From Eudorina sp. 2006-703-Eu-15 (Eukaryota; Chlorophyta; Chlorophyceae; Chlamydomonadales; Volvocaceae), in the NCBI GenBank assembly GCA_003117195.1, contig BDSI01000195.1, positions 62,001-126,000 on the forward strand: a stretch of 64,000 bases of DNA, in the 5' to 3' direction. This document shows, piece after piece, positions 11,015 through 23,600 of this stretch. The stretch's first letter is position 1, and every line of letters starts with the position of its first letter. The translations under genes were made by a program, and so were the position numbers. Under the pieces are notes generated by a model that made no database searches, was not told the DNA's origin, and was given only the letters and a program-made list of their open reading frames with translations.

Positions 11015-11185
11015 AATCGCGGCGTCCGGTCGTGCGGTGGTTGACAGTTGGGCGTTGTCCAGTTCAAGCAGTCCAAGGCGCGCGTCCCGCTCGGCTTTCA
11101 TTAACGGGAAAGCAAAACGTGTAATTTCTGAAGAGCAGGCCAAACTTCAGATATTTTTGGCCAGCCGCGGAAGGATGCTTGGGGA
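11015..11185 (-). repeat. Left member of an inverted repeat pair, relic of a coding repeat
   Basis: The reverse complement resembles 17,075-17,255 over about 170 bp, with small indels. A shared minus-strand reading here includes MKAERDARL and LELDNAQL; the 17-kb copy reads MKAERDAHL and, after a frameshift, LELDNSQL. The two copies face each other across the first B block. The shared reading frame suggests a decayed protein-coding element of unknown kind. Confidence 0.55.
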
Positions 11186-11747
11186 TCTACGATAGGGAAG
11201 GCCAAGCACCGCCATGCCTTATTCTGTTGAGATCCATTTTCAGCTCGTGTCTTCCCCTTCAGTTTCCTTCAGTTCCTCTTCAACGATCGTTATCGCCAGG
11301 GTTCGCCCGTGGGACTGCACTGCCGTTTGAGTGGCGCCGTAAAGTGCCTGGGGATGCGGGGCGCCCAAACAACATACGGTACCTTCGCTGGAGGGGTAAA
11401 CTCTGACCCGCAGAGCACATGCCCCAGACGGCGCCCAAACTGCGTACTCAGCTAATCAGGACGCCCATCCGTTTTCTCTTAAACAAACGCAACTCGCCAG
11501 ATTGAAGTTTTTGCCCAAAGGACATGTCCATCACACAGCGCATCACTGCCGTCCTAATTTGGCACCCGCTCTCCCTGCCACGCGTCACGTGCCGCCCCGC
11601 ACCAACACGTGTGCAAGCTCCCCCCGTCGGCACCCAACCACTGTCGCACAGACAGACAGACCCGGACGGCCATTCGAGTTGATTCGGCTTCCGACTCGCT
11701 TGCAGTCTTCCTGCCGAAGACCTCCCTTGGTTCGGCACCATTGGTTG
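11186..11747. other. No gene recognised
   Basis: Sequence between the left inverted-repeat member and the point where homology to the other B blocks begins. It is less GC-rich than its surroundings. No frame was recognised and no copy was seen elsewhere in the window. Confidence 0.35.
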
Positions 11748-12931
11748 CCCGTCTAGTCCACGCTGTTCGTGGTGGTGAAAACCACCGGTTGAGCACTGAA
11801 GCCCGCCATTCAGTCTGCCATTTCACAGCTCTGACACTCGCCCCAGCAAGATGCTGAGGCCGCGACGAGTCCCACAAAAGCTCTCTCTGCCGCATCATTC
11901 CCTTGCCCCTCAGCCAGCACGCCCGCAGACAGCTGCAAGGGCGAGGTGCGCAGGTCTCCCGCCTCCACCGCCGCACCTGGCCCACGGGTCCGCCGCACCC
12001 CCGCGGATCCGTGCTCGTAAACAACACTTTCGGCGCCTTTCCACCGGGACCGGGTGTTCCAACGGGCCCAGATAGCTCGTAGGCGCCTATTGCTGACGGG
12101 ACCTGGAGAGGGTTGCGGACTGCCAGCTGCGTTGGGGTCGCCTCCTTGATGCAGCTGCGTGGATCCGTGGCTGAGGGCTGCGGAGCCCTCCCTGTTGCCA
12201 CATCGGGACGAGGACCTGTCGTCCTTCGGGCGCTGCGCCCTCCAGCTGACCAGGACCCCTGCATCTCCGCGGGTCCCAAGCAGCACTGATGTGTCATGCA
12301 TGTACCGCCCTCCCAACTCCCGCAGCACCGCCCCCCCCCACGTCCCGCAGCTGTGTGTTACAGCCGCAACCCAAGATGCCCGACAGCTCCAGGGGAATGT
12401 CCTTCTCTCCAGGGTTGCTTGGGCAGTGCCTCCAAACACACCGTTACCGCGTCGGCGAGGGAGATGGACCCAGCTGCTGCCATGACGTCGCACAGGCCTG
12501 CAGATGTGCAGAGGGGGGAGGAGGAAGGGGGAAGGCGGACGGGGGGGATGGCGGAGGCAACATACGCGCGCCAAGCGATGTTCGACAAGCCGTCCACAAC
12601 CACGCGGGGCAGCAATCACGCGAAACAACGATGACGAATCTCCTTCCCTCACGGAAAGTGCTCAGAGCTCTGTTTCTGAAGTGCTACTCGGTGGGATGCC
12701 TCCATCCTCCCCAGCCCGCCCCTACCCAGCCGCGCATAGGGCGCCTCCCCAGCCCGCTCCAAATCGGCCATGCATAGGCGTCCTCCCTAGCCCGCCCCAA
12801 CGCTGTCACGCATAGCCTTGCTCCCCAAGCCGCCCCAGCCCGGCCACGCATCGTCCTCGTCCAACCCAACCTGCTTAACCTCCTGAGCCTCCCCTGGCCT
12901 CGGCGGGCTCCAGCAGGTAGGACCGTGTGTC

Positions 12932-13614
12932 CAGCGGCTCCCCAGCGCTCCCCAGCGGCTCCCCCAGCGGCTCCCTCCACCAGCGGCTCCCTCCACCAGC
13001 GGCTCCCTCCACCAGCGGCTCCCTCCACCAGCGGCTCCCTCCACCAGCGGCTCCTCCAGCGGCGCGCTCCCCCAGCGGCTCCCTCCACCAGCGGCTCCCG
13101 CGGCTCCTCCACCAGCGGCTCCCTCCACTCCACCAGCGGCTCCCCAGCCCACCAGCGGCTCCCCAGCGGCTCCCTCCACCGCGGCTCCCTCCACCTCCTC
13201 CCTCCACCAGCGGCTCGGCTCCCTCCGGCTCCTCCAGCGGCTCCCTCCACCAGCGGCTCCCTCCACCAGCGGCTCCCTCCACCAGCGCTCCCCAGCGGCT
13301 CCCTCCACCAGCCCCCCCCCCCCCCCCCCCCCCCCGCGCTCCCTCCACCAGCGGCTCCCTCCACCAGCGGCTCCCTCCACCAGCGGCTCCCTCCACCAGC
13401 GGCTCCCCCAGCGCCCCCCCCCCCCCCCAGCGCTCCCTCCACCAGCGGCTCCCTCCACCAGCGGCTCCCTCCACCAGCGGCTCCCTCCACCAGCGCTCCC
13501 TCCACCAGCGGCTCCCTCCACCAGCGGCTCCCTCCACCAGCGGCTCCCTCCCCCAGCGGCTCCACCAGCGGCTCCCTCCACCAGCGGCTCCCTCCACCAG
13601 CGGCTCCACCAGCG
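12932..13614. repeat. Minisatellite 1, copy 0
   Basis: Tandem units of about 16 bp, CAGCGGCTCCCTCCAC, mixed with 12-15-bp variants such as CAGCGGCTCCCC. It carries no stop codons in several frames on either strand, which creates long spurious open frames of the GSRWWREPLV type. It contains long C runs. Confidence 0.95.
13312..13335. repeat. C24 homopolymer inside minisatellite 1
   Basis: A run of 24 C residues interrupts the regular minisatellite units, with a second C run near 13,413-13,428. It could be genuine or a read/consensus artefact in a repeat. Confidence 0.8.
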
Positions 13615-14046
13615 GGGGCCCGCCGTCGTGCAGGCGAACACCAGGGCCGCGGACCGTGACCGAATCCGCGAAAGGCCCACCGGGGCCTGCTTGAATGCGG
13701 AGGACACCACACCGGAGCCACACAGGAGAGGCAGTGCAGTCGCGAATCAGCGGCGGCTAAGCGCCGCGGAGGTGCCGACGCCGGTTTGTGAAGCGGCCAG
13801 GTAGGCCGACAGGGACTGCTGCGCCACTGCCCGCCACTGCCCACCACCACAATTGCAACACCAGGCCGTAGCCGACGCCTGGGCGCTGTGGGAGGCTGCG
13901 GCCGCTCCGGACGTTGCGGTGGCCAGGGCAGGTGCACACACGTGTGTGAAGCAATGACAGGACCGTGCGAGGTGACGTAAGCGTTCGATCCGAAAGCGCG
14001 TCACCACTCCCGCTTGGAGGCGCCACTGTTTGCTTTCCAAAGGCAC

Positions 14047-14640
14047 CTATGGCCAAGAGCGGCACCACCTGTACCACGCAACCTCCCCCTTCCGCCTCCT
14101 CCAGCTCCGCCTACTCACCGCGCCTTCACTGACTATGTGTAGCCGTTCGTACTCGTCCACGGACCGGCACTCCGCCATCTTCTTCATCTGGCTGCGGAGA
14201 CACATGAAGCGCAACAGGTGGCGACACAAGCGGGGCCATGTTGGTGCCGAGTCATGTTCCGCGGCACACCAGCCCAGGGAGAAAGCGACATCACCCAGCA
14301 CCGATATTGTTGATAAGCCCCAAACCAGCCGGGGTCCAGCCCGCCCATCGTACGCAAGGTTGGGCACCCCAGGCGATGACTGTCTACCAAGATCGTTGAT
14401 TGTCCCCCACACCGAACTGCGGACAGCGTTTGCCGACCCAGTTCCCCGAGACTGGGTCAACCGTGGCGCGTCAACAAGTCCAACATGACAGGTGAAAGAA
14501 GATTGCCCCGCGTTGCAAATGTCGGAGGTTAGGGTTGCGGTCCAGCACAACCCACTGGCCGGGACCGCCGCTTCCCAGGGGCGCCCTTGTGGCATTCAAT
14601 TGGTCGTGGCATTCAAGGTGCTTACACATGATGGATTCCG
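14047..14640 (-). pseudogene. Coding-like relic of unknown family, copy 0
   Basis: A 182-codon open frame whose minus-strand translation has protein-like stretches: LCRHLLRFMCLRSQMKKMAE, CRSVDEYERL, and upstream in another frame CKHLECHDQLNATR with GQWVVLDRNPNLRH. Copies occur at 29,495-30,088, 43,905-44,414 and 56,149-56,680 with differing frameshifts. The 43.9-kb copy joins the two parts in one frame. I do not recognise the family. A decayed transposon protein is the simplest guess. Confidence 0.3.
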
Positions 14641-15227
14641 GTCAACGGCAACAGGCGGATGCGCACCGGGTGCGCTGCAGGGGGCCCTTGTACGTCCACA
14701 CACCGCCAGTTCCTTCCCAGCTGCCGACTATTCCGTACATCAGTACACTTACTTGCTGATGAGCTGCTCGCCGCCGCCTCCTGTCCGCGCCCCGGTGGCC
14801 ATGCCGCGGCCCTCCGATCCCTCCTCCTTGTCCGGTGAGCCCGGCGCGCTGGAGCTACCGCGCCCGCCTGAGGCTCTTCCTGCTGCTGCGGCCCCGCTGG
14901 GGCCCCGCCGGGGCGGGGGCCCCGCCGGAGCGCCCCGACACGTTCTCCGCGCTGACGCCCTTCCGGGGACTGGGCGCCGACGCCCTGCCGGGGACTGGGC
15001 GACGTCCCTGTGCCGGCAGTAGACCACACGAAAGCATCTCAAGGAAAGGGGGACAAAGCGTGTTAGGAGACAAACACGTAATGGAAGTATCACATGCTAA
15101 AACGGGGCGAGTTGGGATGCAGGCCCTGCGGAGGAGCTTGCCACGTCGTCCCCGGAGCCGATAGTCATGCGACCCGCCGAGCCCGCCGGTAACCAATGTG
15201 CCGCACGCACGGATCTCGTCGGACACC

Positions 15228-15345
15228 ACGAGGGACCCGAGGGACACGGGGCCCACGAGGGACAAGACGGACACGGGGGACCCGAGGGACCCGAGGGACA
15301 AGAGGGACACAAGGGATGCGAGGGACACGGGGGACAGTCCTCCAT
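15228..15345. repeat. 18-bp minisatellite, copy 0
   Basis: Units around GGGACACGAGGGACCCGA, giving collagen-like or Arg/Asp-rich readings in shadow frames. The same tract is in every B block. Confidence 0.85.
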
Positions 15346-16220
15346 TCCGTCAGCACGGCGGCTCCGGTACCGCTCGCGGCCCGGGTCCTCCTCCCTCGCC
15401 CGGTCGCGATCGCGGCCCGGGTCCGGTCCGCCGCAACCACCACGCCTTCGGCCCTCCACGCCCCCCCGCTCCGGCGCAGTGAACCCCGCGATGCTGCGGT
15501 GGCCGCTGATGTCGCCTGCGGCCGGACCGGCAGAGGGGGCCAATGCAGTAGGAACGCGAACGAGGGAGGAGGGGCCCCACGGGCTTTTCACCCGCTGCTC
15601 GTATGATTGGCTGCTGTATGACTGAATATTACAGAGAAGCTCGGGAAGAGGTCGTTGGCGCAAATTAGGAGAGGCCCCCGCAAGCACGCACGAAGCCACC
15701 CATTTGCCGCGATGGCCCCACTTGATCGAAAGCCCTTCGACCGGAGGCTGCACAGCGGCGAGCTGTAACCCTTGCTGACGGAACCCGGGTGGCTATATGC
15801 CGCGGCAGCGAACATAAGGTAGCCAATGCACAGCCATTGAGACCCTTCTCTCGGGCTTGGTGTCTCCTAGGTCTGACATCAAGCCGAAGGACCGGGTCAA
15901 GCGACTGTGGTGGCTGGCTGGGTTAGTAGGGCAGTGCGGAGTGCGCCCTGTTCGTCGCGGGTCCCGTCCCCGCAACGACGGGCAGCCGTACCTTCCTCCG
16001 ACTCGGATGCTGACAGGGAGGACTTCATTGCCGGCGGACCATCGGGGTCGTTCCCCAGCGCCGCCGCCGCCGCCGCCCTCGCTTGCTGCCGCCGGAACGC
16101 CCATCAACTCCTCAGCCGGCCAGTCCACCGCCGATATGGGCGCGTGGCGCTTCGCCGGCGGCGGCCGGCCGTCGAGCATACCGCCGCCGCCGCCGCCCCC
16201 AGCGCCGCCCCGGTCCGGCC

Positions 16221-17074
16221 TGGTCGCATGCGGCAAAGGCAATGGGACGACCGAGGCGTTGTGAGCCGACCCGTCCTGGCAAACAACGGAGTCTTGGGGA
16301 CACAACCAGGGAAGACACCAGTCATATGACTCAGGTACAGGCCCCCTTCGCTCCCGGAACCCTTCTTCCGTGACCGTGCCATCTCCTCCTCCTAAACCAC
16401 GCCACAGCACCCTTGCCACCTGCCAGCCCGGATCCCAGGATCCCGCATCACATTACATCCCACCGCACCGCACCGCACCGCACCGCACCGCACCGCAGCC
16501 GCCACCTCACATCGCACGACGACCCGGCCCTCCCACCGGGAGTAGGGGCATGCCGCGTCACCTCCTGAACGGACCCGCACTGCATCACGCCAACGCACCT
16601 GCCCCAGAGAACCTTGGGCCATCCAAGTTCCATATGATGGGCGAGTGGCAGCGCCGCAGGGTGCCCGCCGTGGCTCTGACGCCTCCTTCCCTTGCCCCCG
16701 CTGGGCCCCCCGCTGGCATGGGCGGCGCCCCCGGGAGAATATTGCCTGCATGGTAGCCCGGGGTAATCACCATGGCCCGCCAGGGTCAGTTGCTGTCGCA
16801 CGCAGACCCCGAGGCGGACCACCTGAGAGCGTGCGCGTCGTGCCAATTACGGTTCTGCTGGCCACCACAGCCCAGGGGATGCTATCCAGGACAAAACGAA
16901 ATTATGATGTAGTTGGTGAGGCCACCAATTTGTAAGAGGTCGCTGTTCAGAACACAAAAAATGCCATGGTTGTGTTGGCCTCAGCCACATTCTAACGTTG
17001 CCGTCCAATACAAGATAAGCTAAGAAAGCGGAGAACATTAAGATAATTTAAATTGCTGCTTGCCGGGCATGGCC
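16221..17074. other. Unique stretch between B block copy 0 and the right inverted-repeat member
   Basis: No gene recognised. It contains a run of seven CACCG units at about 16,461-16,497. The part from about 16,850 is AT-richer. Unlike the other B blocks, this one is not followed by minisatellite 2. Confidence 0.5.
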
Positions 17075-17255
17075 TGGCGAATTCTGCAATAATCCTTCCG
17101 CGCCTGGTTATAAGTACCTGAAGTGTTTGGTCCTGTTATTCAAAGACTGTTGTTTGGCATCGTTCATGAAAGCCGAGCGGGACGCGCACTTGAACTCGAC
17201 AACTCCCAACTGTAACCGCTGCACGACCGGACGCCGAGCTCATACCGAACCATGA
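17075..17255 (+). repeat. Right member of the inverted repeat pair
   Basis: Inverted relative of 11,015-11,185. The plus-strand reading includes SAPGYKYLKCLVLLF and FMKAERDAHL before a frameshift. A partial echo (CTGATAACCGTGCACGACCG) recurs about 150 bp downstream, so the end of the element may have been duplicated locally. Confidence 0.55.
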
Positions 17256-17454
17256 TGACTAGCTCATCGCACCTCGGTGTTATGTGGGACAGCTGCACTC
17301 GCCTGCACTTCAGCAAGAGGCAGTGCGATGGAAGCTGACGACCCAACTGATAACCGTGCACGACCGGCACGACAGCAGGAGCTATATCGACGCCAAAGCC
17401 AGCACTCGTGGGCAACCCGTCCGGTGAGGCGGCATCTCCACTACCCTGCTCATC

Positions 17455-17654
17455 CGTGAGCGGGTCAGCCGCTGGCGGCCAAGGCCCCAGGGGCGCATTG
17501 TCAGAGTGATGCAAGCCCCTCAATCCAGACTGCGGGAGGGTACGGACCCCGGGGCCAGGGGTCCGTGCAAGGGCGCAAAGCCTAAACCGCAACACGGCCA
17601 GCACGAGAGGCCACGGACCAAGCAAGGACGGGACGCGCTGAAGTAGGCCGCAAC
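17455..17654. repeat. Dispersed repeat shared with 27,070-27,300
   Basis: Both places share GAGCGGGTCAGCCGCTGG-like sequence, then CCAGGGGTCCGTGCAAGGGC and a common tail around GAGAGGCCA and GGACCAAG. Identity is clearly lower than among the B blocks, so this is an older duplication. Confidence 0.65.
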
Positions 17655-20600
17655 GGCGGGGCTGAGGTGGCTGCTGCGCGGAGCTGAAGCAACGTGTTGG
17701 CAAACCCGACGGAGCGCTCCTTCCAGGTAGCTGAAGGCCTGGCTGAAGTGGCTGCTGCGCGGAGCTGAACGGCGGGGCTGAGGTGGCTGCTGCGCGGAGC
17801 TGAAGCAATCAAGGGCGGTGCTGCAAGACGACGCGGGACCGTGCGAATGGTGATTCCCCGAGCCCAACCCAGTTACCCAATGTTTCCCTGGGCCCGACCC
17901 AACGAGCGACCCGACACATACATGATCCCGAGCCCAGCCCATTTAGCCCAATCGTCACCTACCGGATGCGGGATCTCGTGAAGGTGCACAGCATGGGCTT
18001 TGGTCGTGGGGATAGGATGCAGGGGGATGCGTCAGGCGGTGAGTGAACGTGTTGGCAAACACCGATGACCCGCGGGGTCCGCTGTAACATCCTAATAATA
18101 ATAAAACCCGACGGAGCGCTCCTTCCGATGAGCGATCCTGCAAGAAGCGACGCGAGGGCGGGGTCAGCGTGTATGGTGTGTGGAAAGCTGGCGTGGTAAG
18201 CTGGCGAAGCAAAAGTTACCTACCAACTTACCAACACCTGGATGGGCTACCACCGCGCCTGCAAGCAATGAGGAGTAACCACCAAGGGAGTCAGCTCGTG
18301 CCATGAGCAAGGGGCCGATTCGCAATCGATCACGAAGCGGCTGACTCATCACCTTGCAGGTAGGCGCGGACTGACCACCGCACCTGGCCAATCAATCCGC
18401 AACAGCAGCCACCGCGCCTGCAAGCAATAAGAAGTAACCACCAAGGGAGTCAGCTCGTGCCATAACGCGCGGGCAGATCCGTATTATCGCACAGCCACAA
18501 CACCGACCTGGCCCATCACCTATCACCATGAGCGGTCCTGCACGCAAGTACGCAAGTAAGGCGGTCAGACCGCCTATCGTGGAAGGCAGTTGCACAGTGA
18601 TGTAGATGCCGACGTACCGTCGAGGTAGGTCCGCAGGCGCTCTTCTGGACCAACTAACGTAAGCAGGCTCCATCTCGCGAGGGGCATCGCAGCGCACAAG
18701 GAATGGGGCAGGGGGTTAGAAGAGTGACGTGATCAAATCAAGCTCGTGGGTCTACGGCATTGTACGAAATCAATAACAAACAAAGTGAATGCGTGTGCAA
18801 AGGCTGCGCTGCGCTGTGCTGAGCGGGCTGAGGTGGCTGCTACGCGGAGCTGAACGGCGGGGCTGAGGTGGCTGCTGCGCGGAGCTGAACGGCGGGGCTG
18901 AGGTGGCTGCTGCGCGGAGCTGAAGCAATCAAGGGCGGTGCTGCAAGACGACGCGGGACCGTGCGAAGGATGATTCCCGAGCCCAACCCAGTTACCCAAT
19001 CCATCCCTGGGCCCGACCCAACGAGCGACCCGGCGCATACATGATCCCGAGCCCAGCCCATTTAGCCCAATCGTCACCTACCGGATGCGGGATCTCGTGA
19101 AGGTGCACAGCATGGGCTTTGGTCGTGGGGATAGGATGTAGGGGGATGCGTCAGGCGGTGAGTGAACGTGTTGGCAAACCCGACGGAGCGCTCCTTCCGA
19201 TGAGCGATCCTGCAAGAAGCGACGCGAGGGCGGGGTCAGCGTGTATGGTGTGTGGAAAGCTGGCGTGGTAAGCTGGCGAAGCAAAACTTACCTACCAACT
19301 TACCAACACCTGGATGGGCTACCACCGCGCCTGCAAGCAATGAGGAGTAACCACCAAGGGAGTCAGCTCGTGCCATGAGCAAGGGGCCGATTCGCAATCG
19401 ATCACGAAGCGGCTGACTCATCACCTTGCAGGTAGGCGCGGACTGACCACCGCACCTGGCCAATCAATCCGCAACAGCAGCCACCGCGCCTGCAAGCAAT
19501 AAGAAGTAACCACCAAGGGAGTCAGCTCGTGCCATAACGCGCGGGCAGATCCGTATTATCGCACAGCCACAACACCGACCTGGCCCATCACCTATCACCA
19601 TGAGCGGTCCTGCACGCAAGTACGCAAGTAAGGCGGTCAGACCGCCTATCGTGGAAGGCAGTTGCACAGTGATGTAGATGCCGACGTACCGTCGAGGTAG
19701 GTCCGCAGGCGCTCTTCTGGACCAACTAACGTAAGCAGGCTCCATCTCGCGAGGGGCATCGCAGCGCACAAGGAATGGGGCAGGGGGTTAGAAGAGTGAC
19801 GTGATCAAATCAAGCTCGTGGGTCTACGGCATTGTACGAAATCAATAACAAACAAAGTGAATGCGTGTGCAAAGGCTGCGCTGCGCTGTGCTGAGCGGGC
19901 TGAGGTGGCTGCTACGCGGAGCTGAACGGCGGGGCTGAGGTGGCTGCTGCGCGGAGCTGAACGGCGGGGCTGAGGTGGCTGCTGCGCGGAGCTGAAGCAA
20001 TCAAGGGCGGTGCTGCAAGACGACGCGGGACCGTGCGAAGGATGATTCCCCGAGCCCAACCCAGTTACCCAATCCATCCCTGGGCCCGACCCAACGAGCG
20101 ACCCGGCGCATACATGATCCCGAGCCCAGCCCATTTAGCCCAATCGTCACCTACCGGATGCGGGATCTCGTGAAGGTGCACAGCATGGGCTTTGGTCGTG
20201 GGGATAGGATGTAGGGGGATGCGTCAGGCGGTGAGTGAACGTGTTGGCAAACCCGACGGAGCGCTCCTTCCGATGAGCGATCCTGCAAGAAGCGACGCGA
20301 GGGCGGGGTCAGCGTGTATGGTGTGTGGAAAGCTGGCGTGGTAAGCTGGCGAAGCAAAACTTACCTACCAACTTACCAACACCTGGATGGGCTACCACCG
20401 CGCCTGCAAGCAATGAGGAGTAACCACCAAGGGAGTCAGCTCGTGCCATGAGCAAGGGGCCGATTCGCAATCGATCACGAAGCGGCTGACTCATCACCTT
20501 GCAGGTAGGCGCGGACTGACCACCGCACCTGGCCAATCAATCCGCAACAGCAGCCACCGCGCCTGCAAGCAATAAGAAGTAACCACCAAGGGAGTCAGCT

Positions 20601-23600
20601 CGTGCCATAACGCGCGGGCAGATCCGTATTATCGCACAGCCACAACACCGACCTGGCCCATCACCTATCACCATGAGCGGTCCTGCACGCAAGTACGCAA
20701 GTAAGGCGGTCAGACCGCCTATCGTGGAAGGCAGTTGCACAGTGATGTAGATGCCGACGTACCGTCGAGGTAGGTCCGCAGGCGCTCTTCTGGACCAACT
20801 AACGTAAGCAGGCTCCATCTCGCGAGGGGCATCGCAGCGCACAAGGAATGGGGCAGGGGGTTAGAAGAGTGACGTGATCAAATCAAGCTCGTGGGTCTAC
20901 GGCATTGTACGAAATCAATAACAAACAAAGTGAATGCGTGTGCAAAGGCTGCGCTGCGCTGTGCTGAGCGGGCTGAGGTGGCTGCTACGCGGAGCTGAAC
21001 GGCGGGGCTGAGGTGGCTGCTGCGCGGAGCTGAACGGCGGGGCTGAGGTGGCTGCTGCGCGGAGCTGAAGCAATCAAGGGCGGTGCTGCAAGACGACGCG
21101 GGACCGTGCGAAGGATGATTCCCCGAGCCCAACCCAGTTACCCAATCCATCCCTGGGCCCGACCCAACGAGCGACCCGGCGCATACATGATCCCGAGCCC
21201 AGCCCATTTAGCCCAATCGTCACCTACCGGATGCGGGATCTCGTGAAGGTGCACAGCATGGGCTTTGGTCGTGGGGATAGGATGTAGGGGGATGCGTCAG
21301 GCGGTGAGTGAACGTGTTGGCAAACCCGACGGAGCGCTCCTTCCGATGAGCGATCCTGCAAGAAGCGACGCGAGGGCGGGGTCAGCGTGTATGGTGTGTG
21401 GAAAGCTGGCGTGGTAAGCTGGCGAAGCAAAACTTACCTACCAACTTACCAACACCTGGATGGGCTACCACCGCGCCTGCAAGCAATGAGGAGTAACCAC
21501 CAAGGGAGTCAGCTCGTGCCATGAGCAAGGGGCCGATTCGCAATCGATCACGAAGCGGCTGACTCATCACCTTGCAGGTAGGCGCGGACTGACCACCGCA
21601 CCTGGCCAATCGATCCACAACAGCAGCCACCGCGCCTGCAAGCAATAAGAAGTAACCACCAAGGGAGTCAGCTCGTGCCATGAGCAAGGGGCCGATTCGC
21701 AATCGATCACGAAGCGGCTGACTCATCACCTTGCAGGTAGGCGCGGACTGACCACCGCACCTGGCCAATCGATCCACAACAGCAGCCACCGCGCCTGCAA
21801 GCAATAAGAAGTAACCACCAAGGGAGTCAGCTCGTGCCATAACGCGCGGGCAGATCCGTATTATCGCACAGCCACAACACCGACCTGGCCCATCACCTAT
21901 CACCATGAGAGGTCCTGCACGCAAGTACACAAGTTAGGCGGTCAGACCGCCTATCGTGGAAGGCAGTTGCACAGTGATGTAGATGCCGACGTACCGTCGA
22001 GGTAGGTCCGCAGGCGCTCTTCTGGACCAACTAACGTAAGCAGGCTCCATCTCGCGAGGGGCATCGCAGCGCACAAGAAATGGGGCAGGGGGTTAGAAGA
22101 GTGACGTGATCAAATCAAGCTCGTGGGTCTACGGCATTGTACGAAATCAATAACAAACAAAGTGAATGCGTGTGCAAAGGCTGCGCTGCGCTGTGCTGAG
22201 CGGGCTGAGGTGGCTGCTACGCGGAGCTGAACGGCGGGGCTGAAGTGGCTGCTGCGCGGAGCTGAACGGCGGGGCTGAGGTGGCTGCTGCGCGGAGCTGA
22301 AGCAATCAAGGGCGGTGCTGCAAGACGACGCGGGACCGTGCGAAGGATGATTCCCCGAGCCCAACCCAGTTACCCAATCCATCCCCGGACCCGACCCAAC
22401 GAGCGACCCGGCACATACATGATCCCGAGCCCAGCCCATTTAGCCCAATCGTCACCTACCGGATGCGGGATCTCGTGAAGGTGCACAGCATGGGCTTTGG
22501 TCGTGGGGATAGGGTGTAGGGGGATGCGTCAGGCGGTGAGTGAACGTGTTGGCAAACCCGACGGATCGCTCCTTCCGATGAGCGATCCTGCAAGAAGCGA
22601 CGCGAGGGCGGGGTCAGCGTGTATGGTGTGTGGAAAACTGGCGTGGAAAGCTGGCGATGCAAAACTTACCTACCAACTTATCAACACCTGGATGGGCTAC
22701 CACCGCGCCTGCAAGCAATGAGGAGTAACCACCAAGGGAGTCAGCTCGTGCCATGAGCAAGGGGCCGATTCGCAATCGATCACGAAGCGGCTGACTCATC
22801 ACCTTGCAGGTAGGCGCGGACTGACCACCGCACCTGGCCAATCGATCCACAACAGCAGCCACCGCGCCTGCAAGCAATAAGAAGTAACCACCAAGGGAGT
22901 CAGCTCGTGCCATAACGCGCGGGCAGATCCGTATTATCGCACAGCCACAACACCGACCTGGCCCATCACCTATCACCATGAGAGGTCCTGCACGCAAGTA
23001 CACAAGTTAGGCGGTCAGACCGCCTATCGTGGAAGGCAGTTGCACAGTGATGTAGATGCCGACGTACCGTCGAGGTAGGTCCGCAGGCGCTCTTCTGGAC
23101 CAACTAACGTAAGCAGGCTCCATCTCGCGAGGGGCATCGCAGCGCACAAGGAATGGGGCAGGGGGTTAGAAGAGTGACGTGATCAAATCAAGCTCGTGGG
23201 TCTACGGCATTGTACGAAATCAATAACAAACAAAGTGGATGCGTGTGCAAAGGCTGCGCTGCGCTGTGCTGAGCGGGCTGAGGTGGCTGCTACGCGGAGC
23301 TGAACGGCGGGGCTGAAGTGGCTGCTGCGCGGAGCTGAACGGCGGGGCTGAGGTGGCTGCTGCGCGGAGCTGAAGCAATCAAGGGCGGTGCTGCAAGACG
23401 ACGCGGGACCGTGCGAAGGATGATTCCCGAGCCCAACCCAGTTACCCAATCCATCCCTGGACCCGACCCAACGAGCGACCCGGCACATACATGATCCCGA
23501 GCCCAGCCCATTTAGCCCAATCGTCACCTACCGGATGCGGGATCTCGTGAAGGTGCACAGCATGGGCTTTGGTCGTGGGGATAGGGTGTAGGGGGATGCG

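Larger units (their letters stand above)
11748..16220. repeat. B block, copy 0 (partial composite unit MU0)
   Basis: Direct repeat of 27,458-31,654, 42,330-45,985 and 53,820-58,244. Homology starts at CCGTCTAGTCCACG and ends near the CCGCCCCGGTCCGGCC tract. This copy lacks the A block and recombinase relic on its left and the second minisatellite on its right. It has a short segment missing near 11,877 relative to the others. It includes minisatellite 1, an 18-bp minisatellite and coding-like relics on the minus strand. Confidence 0.85.

Noticed and set aside
12684..13937. Long minus-strand frame of 417 codons and similar frames at 28,621-29,385, 54,972-55,979 and 31,220-32,061
   Set aside because: They are produced by the stop-free 16-bp minisatellite, which is open on both strands and reads as GSRWWREPLV or APSTSGSLHQR repeats. 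Flanking sequence in the same frame shows no protein-like conservation.
14527..14540. GGTTAGGGTTG, resembling telomere repeat
   Set aside because: A single occurrence per B block and no tandem array, so it gives no evidence of a telomere.
15097..15753. Collagen-like Pro/Ser/Cys-rich frame on the minus strand of the B block
   Set aside because: It is the translation of the 18-bp minisatellite and its GC-rich flanks. Indels between copies break it.
18392..18697. Recurrent frame of about 101 codons in most satellite units (minus strand)
   Set aside because: Units are nearly identical, so persistence proves nothing. Units with GTCAGGCGG in place of GTAAGGCGG gain a stop in this frame, and no family resemblance was seen.
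18733..19077. Recurrent Ser/Gln/Pro-rich frame of about 100-114 codons in the satellite units
   Set aside because: It overlaps the 35-bp internal repeat, changes length with repeat number and varies freely at its end between units.
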